A stretch of DNA of 64,000 nt, taken from assembly GCA_901538445.1 (NCBI GenBank), contig LR594585.1:2245918-2309917 (forward strand), given 5' to 3'. Position 1 is the first letter of the stretch, and every line of letters begins with the position of its first letter. This DNA is from Gemmataceae bacterium (GTDB taxonomy: Bacteria; Planctomycetota; Planctomycetia; Gemmatales; Gemmataceae). The position numbers were made by a program, and so were the translations under genes. The notes under the pieces are model-generated. The model worked only from the letters and a program-made list of their open reading frames with translations, had not been told where the DNA came from and ran no database searches. Below are positions 59,804 through 64,000 of the stretch, piece after piece.

Positions 59804-62800
59804 GTGTACCAGGCAAGGAAGTGGGGTTGGAAGCAGTACGCTGCCAACCTGCTGTTGGCTCCGGTGATCGGGATCGGCGGCTGGGCCGGTGCCGCGCACG
59901 GCCAGTTCGGCCCGTCCACCAAGTCGCCGCTCACCGGCGGCGCGCCGGCGGCCGGGATGAGCTCGGCGGCGAAGAAGGACGCGGCCCGGCCCGCGAAGGC
60001 CGGGGGCGACTACCAGAACATGCTCAAGGAGGGGCGCAAGGCGCTGGCCGCGGGCCAGTTCGACCGCGCCCAGGACCTGGCCCGCGCGGCCGAGGCCAAC
60101 AACCCGACCGGCAAGTGGGGCCTGTTCGAGGACACCCCGAACTCGCTGCTCAAGGACGTGCAGGCCGCGGTCGTTAAGGCCCAGAAGGCCCAGTCGGAGA
60201 CGATGGCCGACGAGGCCAAGAAGCTCCTCGCGCAGCCGACCAAGACCGAGGCCGAGCGGGCCGCGAACCTGGACCGCGCGCTGCAACTGGCCCAGCGGGC
60301 CGACCAGCTCCACGGCCCGTACTCCGCCTGGGAGTTCGGGGACCGGCCCGACAAGCTCGTCAAGGACATCACCGCCGCCCGCGGCAAGCTGAAGGCCCCG
60401 GCGATGCCCGGTACCGCGGTCGCCGCCAAGGGGCCGAACGCCTCCCCGGTGGTGCCGGCCGGCGGCACCAAGCCGGCCTCTGGCTCGAACGTGACCCCGG
60501 CCGGCGGCGTGGCCGCCAAGCCGCCCGCGATGCCCGCCACGTCGAGCACCGCCGAAGCGAAGAAGACGGCCGCGACGAAGCTGATGGCCGAGGGCCGCAA
60601 GCTCGCCGACCAGGGCCAGTTCGCCGCCGCCCGCGCCAAGTACGCCGAGGCCGACAAGCTCGGCGCGACGTTCGGCCGCGGCGAGCCGACCCCCGGGTTC
60701 GCGCTCCAGGAACTGAACACCCGCGCCGCCAAGTCCATCGACAGCCTCGTCACCGAGGCCAAGGTCCAGATGGGCAAGGGCGACTTCGCGAAGGCGGACG
60801 CGGCCCTCACCGGGGCCAACGACGTCGCCGCGACGCTCGGGATGTTCCCGACGGGCGTGAAGGAGGCCAAGGCGCAGCTCTGGACCGCGTCGGCCGGCAA
60901 GTTCGGCACCGCGACCCCGGGCCTGATGGCCGCCGGCGGCCCCGAGACGCTGGTCCCCGTCGCCCCGACCGGTCCCGCGGCTCCGGTCGCCCCGCTGGCC
61001 CCGACCGCCCCGGTCGCGACCGGCACCCCGGTGGTTCCGGCGGCCCCGGTCACGCCCGCCGCGCCGGTCGCCTCGGCGAGCACCCCGGGCACCGCGACCG
61101 TCGGCAACCCGGCCCCGGCCGGCACCGCGATCAGCGGCCGCACGCTGCTGCTCCAGGCCGAGACCGAGTACAAGGCCGGTGACCTCGACCTCGCCGCCAA
61201 GCTCGCGCTCCAGGCGTACAACCTGGGCGGCGTGAAGGACGAGGCCAGCGCCCTGCTGAACTCGATCGACGCCGAGCGGCTCACCCAGAAGACCCTGGGC
61301 GCGGTCCGGTCGTTCGAGGCGGCCCAGGCGTCGATGAAGAACAAGGACTACAGCCACGCGATGGGCGTGCTCGTCCTGATCGACCCGAACCTGCTGCCCG
61401 CGGCCTCGAAGGTCAAGCACGCGGAGCTGCTCGCCGAGTGCCGCGCCGCCACCGAGAAGCCCGCCGCCGGCGTGGCCACCGCGGGCGGCACGCAGGAGCC
61501 GGTCGCGCCGGGAATGGGCGATACCCCGCCGGTCAGCGCGCTGCCCCCGGGCACGTCGCAGGTCACCGGTGAGAAGCCGGGCGGGGCCGACAACTACTCG
61601 AACCAGGTCGAGTCCCTCAAGCGGGTGCAGGTCCAGAAGCTCCGGGCCGAGGGGCTCAAGGTCCAGTCCGACGCGCTGGCCGCGTTCGGCCGCGGCGAGA
61701 CCGACCTCGCCATGCAGATGCTCACCGACTACGCGAACCGCGTCCGGGCCTCGGGCCTCGAGGCGTCGAGCGTGGCCATGCTGCTCCGGCCCATCGACAG
61801 CCGGCTCGACATGTTCAAGGTGATGAAGGGCCAGACCGACGCCATCACCCGCGTCAACAAGGAGTCGCGGGACGCCAAGGCGATCATCACCGAGCGCGGG
61901 CTGGCCGAGGACCAGCGCCGGGCCGAGGTGGCCGCGAGCTTCAAGAAGTACCACGAGCTGGTGAAGGTCGGCAAGTACGGCGAGGCCGAGAAGGTCGCCA
62001 TGCAGGCCAAGGCGCTGGACCCGGACAACCCGGCCGTCGGCGCGCTGGTGACCATGGCCAAGACCCAGAAGCGGGTGCAGGAGCAGGAGCAGCTCAAGAG
62101 CGAAAAGGAGCGGATGGTCTACGGCGGGCTCACCGACGCCGAGAAGCCCGGGGCGTTCGTGAGCGTCGAGAACCCGATCTCGATCCAGCTCGACTCGTAC
62201 CGCCGGTCCCGCGGCCGCGGGACGCTCGACAACGCCCACATCCGCACCCGGTCCCCGGCCGAGTACGACATCGAGCTGAAGCTCGACAAGCCGATCCCGA
62301 TCGAGATCAACCAGACCCCGCTCGACCGCGCCATCGACCACCTGCGGGACGTGACCGGGCTCCCGATCTCGATCGACACGAACGCGATCAACGCCGAGGG
62401 GATCAACCTCTCGACGCCGATCACCGAGAAGCTGACCCCGGTGGCCACCCGGCACATCCTGACCATCGTGCTGGAGAAGGCCGGCCTGAGCTACGTCGTC
62501 GAGAACGACGTGGTGAAGGTGACCACGACGAAGAAGGCCAAGGGCCGGCTGTTCACCAAGGTGTTCTCGGTGGCCGACCTGGTCACCCCGGTGCCGAACT
62601 TCGCGCTGCCCGACTACGCGAACTTCGACAAGATGCTGAAGAACAACGCGTTCACCAGCGGGAACGTGCAGATCGGCGGGGCGAACGGGTCGACCCCGCA
62701 GAACCCGCAGGGCGGGCTCGGGGGCGGTGCCTGGACCGGTAACGGCTCCCTCCCCGGCGCGTCGGCCTCGACCCCGGGCATCGGCGGGTCGCCGTTCGGC

Positions 62801-64000
62801 GGGGCCGGCCAGTTGCAGTCGAGCGGCGGGGCCAACCCGCTGAACGGGTCGGCGTCGCTGGCGGGCGACCGGAACACCAAGCACGAGCAGCTCATCAAGC
62901 TCATCACGGGCATGGTGCGGCCGTACTCGTGGGACGGCATGGGCGGCCCCGGGCGGATCGAGTACTTCGACATCGGCAGCGCCCTGGTCGTCAACCAGGT
63001 GGCCGACGTCATCCAGGAGGTCGCCGACCTGCTGGAGGCGCTCCGCCGGCTCCAGGACCTGGCGATCGCCGTCGAGATCCGGATCGTGTCGCTGTCCGAG
63101 ACGTGGTACGAGCGGCTCGGCGTCGACTTCTCGATGAACATCAAGACGCACAACTCGAGCTTCGAGCCGGCCCTGACCCAGGTGGACCCGAACACCGGCA
63201 CGACCGGCGTGTTCCGCCCGAGCCCGTACATCAACGACAACAACTTCAAGGGCGCGACCATCGGCCTGACCCCGGCCGGGTCGTTCACCGGCGACCTGGA
63301 CGTGCCGATCCGGCCGAACACGTTCAACCGGGCGATCCCGCCGTTCGGGGGCTACCCGAACACCCCGGGCGACAACGGCGGCCTGGCGTTCGGCCTCGCG
63401 TTCCTCAACGACATCCAGGTGTACATGTTCATGGAGGCCGCCCAGGGCGACCGCCGGGTGAACGTGATGCAGGCCCCGAAGCTGACCCTGTTCAACGGCC
63501 AGACCGCGACCCTGGCGGTGACCAACACCTCGTTCTTCGTGACGAACGTGTCGGTCATCTCGGTGAACGGGCAGCTCGTGTTCAGCCCGACCAACACGCC
63601 GCTGGCCGGCCCGGACACGAACTTCAACATCGGCATCCAGGCCGTCGTGTCGGCCGACCGCCGGTTCGTCCGGCTCAACCTGCCGGTGAACCTCGCGGCC
63701 CAGACCGGGGCGACGGTGCCGCTGTTCCCGATCACCACGTTCATCACGCCGGTGTTCGAGGGCGGCAGCCAGGGCATCCCGATCCCGTTCACGCAGTTCC
63801 TGCAGCAGCCGTCGTTCACGAGCCTCAACATCCAGACGACGGTCGTGTGCCCGGACGGCGGCACGGTGCTCCTGGGCGGCCTGAAGACCCTTCAGGAAGG
63901 TCGGAACGAGTTCGGCCCGCCGGTGCTGAGCAAGATCCCGTACCTGAACCGCCTGTTCAAGAACGTGGGCATCGGTCGTGAGACCACCCACATCATGATC
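59804..64000 (+). CDS. secretin-type outer-membrane channel with long N-terminal extension (3' partial)
   Basis: The frame is open from GTG 59804 to the window end (1399 codons), preceded by a near-perfect AAGGAGG. Residues ~1-35 form a signal (NLLLAPVIGIGGWAGAAHG). The next ~780 residues are helical, TPR-like hairpins (such as EGRKALAAGQFDRAQDLARAAEA and AEGRKLADQGQFAAARAKYAEADKL), broken by Ala/Pro linkers. From ~825 comes an STN/N0-like domain (LDRAIDHLRDVTGLPISIDTN), then a Gly/Asn linker. The secretin core follows, with AVEIRIVSLSETWYERLGVDF and the final VCPDGGTVLLGGLK...VLSKIPYLNRLFKN. Secretins form gated pores for type II secretion or pili. The end lies outside the window. Confidence 0.9.
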   Translation, partial: MYQARKWGWKQYAANLLLAPVIGIGGWAGAAHGQFGPSTKSPLTGGAPAAGMSSAAKKDAARPAKAGGDYQNMLKEGRKALAAGQFDRAQDLARAAEANNPTGKWGLFEDTPNSLLKDVQAAVVKAQKAQSETMADEAKKLLAQPTKTEAERAANLDRALQLAQRADQLHGPYSAWEFGDRPDKLVKDITAARGKLKAPAMPGTAVAAKGPNASPVVPAGGTKPASGSNVTPAGGVAAKPPAMPATSSTAEAKKTAATKLMAEGRKLADQGQFAAARAKYAEADKLGATFGRGEPTPGFALQELNTRAAKSIDSLVTEAKVQMGKGDFAKADAALTGANDVAATLGMFPTGVKEAKAQLWTASAGKFGTATPGLMAAGGPETLVPVAPTGPAAPVAPLAPTAPVATGTPVVPAAPVTPAAPVASASTPGTATVGNPAPAGTAISGRTLLLQAETEYKAGDLDLAAKLALQAYNLGGVKDEASALLNSIDAERLTQKTLGAVRSFEAAQASMKNKDYSHAMGVLVLIDPNLLPAASKVKHAELLAECRAATEKPAAGVATAGGTQEPVAPGMGDTPPVSALPPGTSQVTGEKPGGADNYSNQVESLKRVQVQKLRAEGLKVQSDALAAFGRGETDLAMQMLTDYANRVRASGLEASSVAMLLRPIDSRLDMFKVMKGQTDAITRVNKESRDAKAIITERGLAEDQRRAEVAASFKKYHELVKVGKYGEAEKVAMQAKALDPDNPAVGALVTMAKTQKRVQEQEQLKSEKERMVYGGLTDAEKPGAFVSVENPISIQLDSYRRSRGRGTLDNAHIRTRSPAEYDIELKLDKPIPIEINQTPLDRAIDHLRDVTGLPISIDTNAINAEGINLSTPITEKLTPVATRHILTIVLEKAGLSYVVENDVVKVTTTKKAKGRLFTKVFSVADLVTPVPNFALPDYANFDKMLKNNAFTSGNVQIGGANGSTPQNPQGGLGGGAWTGNGSLPGASASTPGIGGSPFGGAGQLQSSGGANPLNGSASLAGDRNTKHEQLIKLITGMVRPYSWDGMGGPGRIEYFDIGSALVVNQVADVIQEVADLLEALRRLQDLAIAVEIRIVSLSETWYERLGVDFSMNIKTHNSSFEPALTQVDPNTGTTGVFRPSPYINDNNFKGATIGLTPAGSFTGDLDVPIRPNTFNRAIPPFGGYPNTPGDNGGLAFGLAFLNDIQVYMFMEAAQGDRRVNVMQAPKLTLFNGQTATLAVTNTSFFVTNVSVISVNGQLVFSPTNTPLAGPDTNFNIGIQAVVSADRRFVRLNLPVNLAAQTGATVPLFPITTFITPVFEGGSQGIPIPFTQFLQQPSFTSLNIQTTVVCPDGGTVLLGGLKTLQEGRNEFGPPVLSKIPYLNRLFKNVGIGRETTHIMI

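Noticed and set aside
59660-63991. Minus-strand open frame of 1443 codons
   Set aside because: It is antisense to the secretin, which has a strong ribosome-binding site, a signal peptide and domain motifs. The minus-strand product is low-complexity.

Overview
The window looks like chromosome from a planctomycete of the family Gemmataceae. Base composition is very GC-rich with strong G/C third-position bias. The gene content is typical of that group: DUF1501 and DUF1552 Tat-exported proteins, a DUF1559 pilin-like protein with the H-x9-DG ending, a DUF1080 hydrolase, an FG-GAP/ASPIC protein, a multi-haem cytochrome with a carbohydrate-binding-like front end, a Uma2 protein and four proteins with the Gemmata-type TIGR02996 repeat-companion domain. 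I identified these families by reading motifs, not by database search. No rRNA, tRNA, phage, transposase or CRISPR array was seen.

Layout. 0-5.3 kb: end of an unknown gene, a BFD-like [2Fe-2S] protein, a double-RCK channel-like protein, a patatin-like lipoprotein and a secreted protein with five internal repeats. 5.8-15.7 kb: DUF1501, metallophosphoesterase, yidC, DJ-1/PfpI, DUF1559, alpha/beta hydrolase and a beta-CASP nuclease. 15.8-19.2 kb: a tight cassette of Uma2, two TIGR02996 proteins and two unrecognised proteins. 19.2-27.0 kb: site-2 protease, large cytochrome, SMI1/KNR4-like protein, two small exported or anchored proteins and a GNAT acetyltransferase. 27.5-38 kb: dnaA, then secreted or surface proteins (DUF1080, FG-GAP/ASPIC, two beta-propellers, DUF1552) and a membrane/coiled-coil protein. 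38.1-47.0 kb: aconitase, flippase-like protein, pgsA, a prenyltransferase-repeat protein divergent from a DUF4139 protein. 47.7-53.0 kb: a minus-strand membrane-microdomain group (long NfeD protease, short NfeD, floA, a small membrane protein). 53.3-59.4 kb: methyltransferase, JAMM peptidase, two more TIGR02996 proteins, an ARPP-1-like exported protein and nicotinamidase. 59.8 kb to the end: a very long secretin running off the window.

The genes are mostly housekeeping and cell-envelope functions. The striking part of the window is between genes. Most intergenic gaps longer than about 100 bp contain a long inverted repeat, and several belong to recurring families. Two nearly identical copies of a ~395-bp non-coding element, each holding five units of an exactly 20-bp phased repeat, lie in opposite orientation at 41.0-41.4 and 47.2-47.6 kb. 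A degenerate third copy is at 25.2 kb. This element and the palindromes are the best candidates for something undescribed.

Several genes (14316, 26126, 57466 and 54678 on plus; 54389 on minus) have a -10-like hexamer five to seven bases before the start codon, which suggests leaderless transcripts. Boundaries were chosen from stop codons, Shine-Dalgarno-like sequences, signal peptides and these promoter-like motifs.
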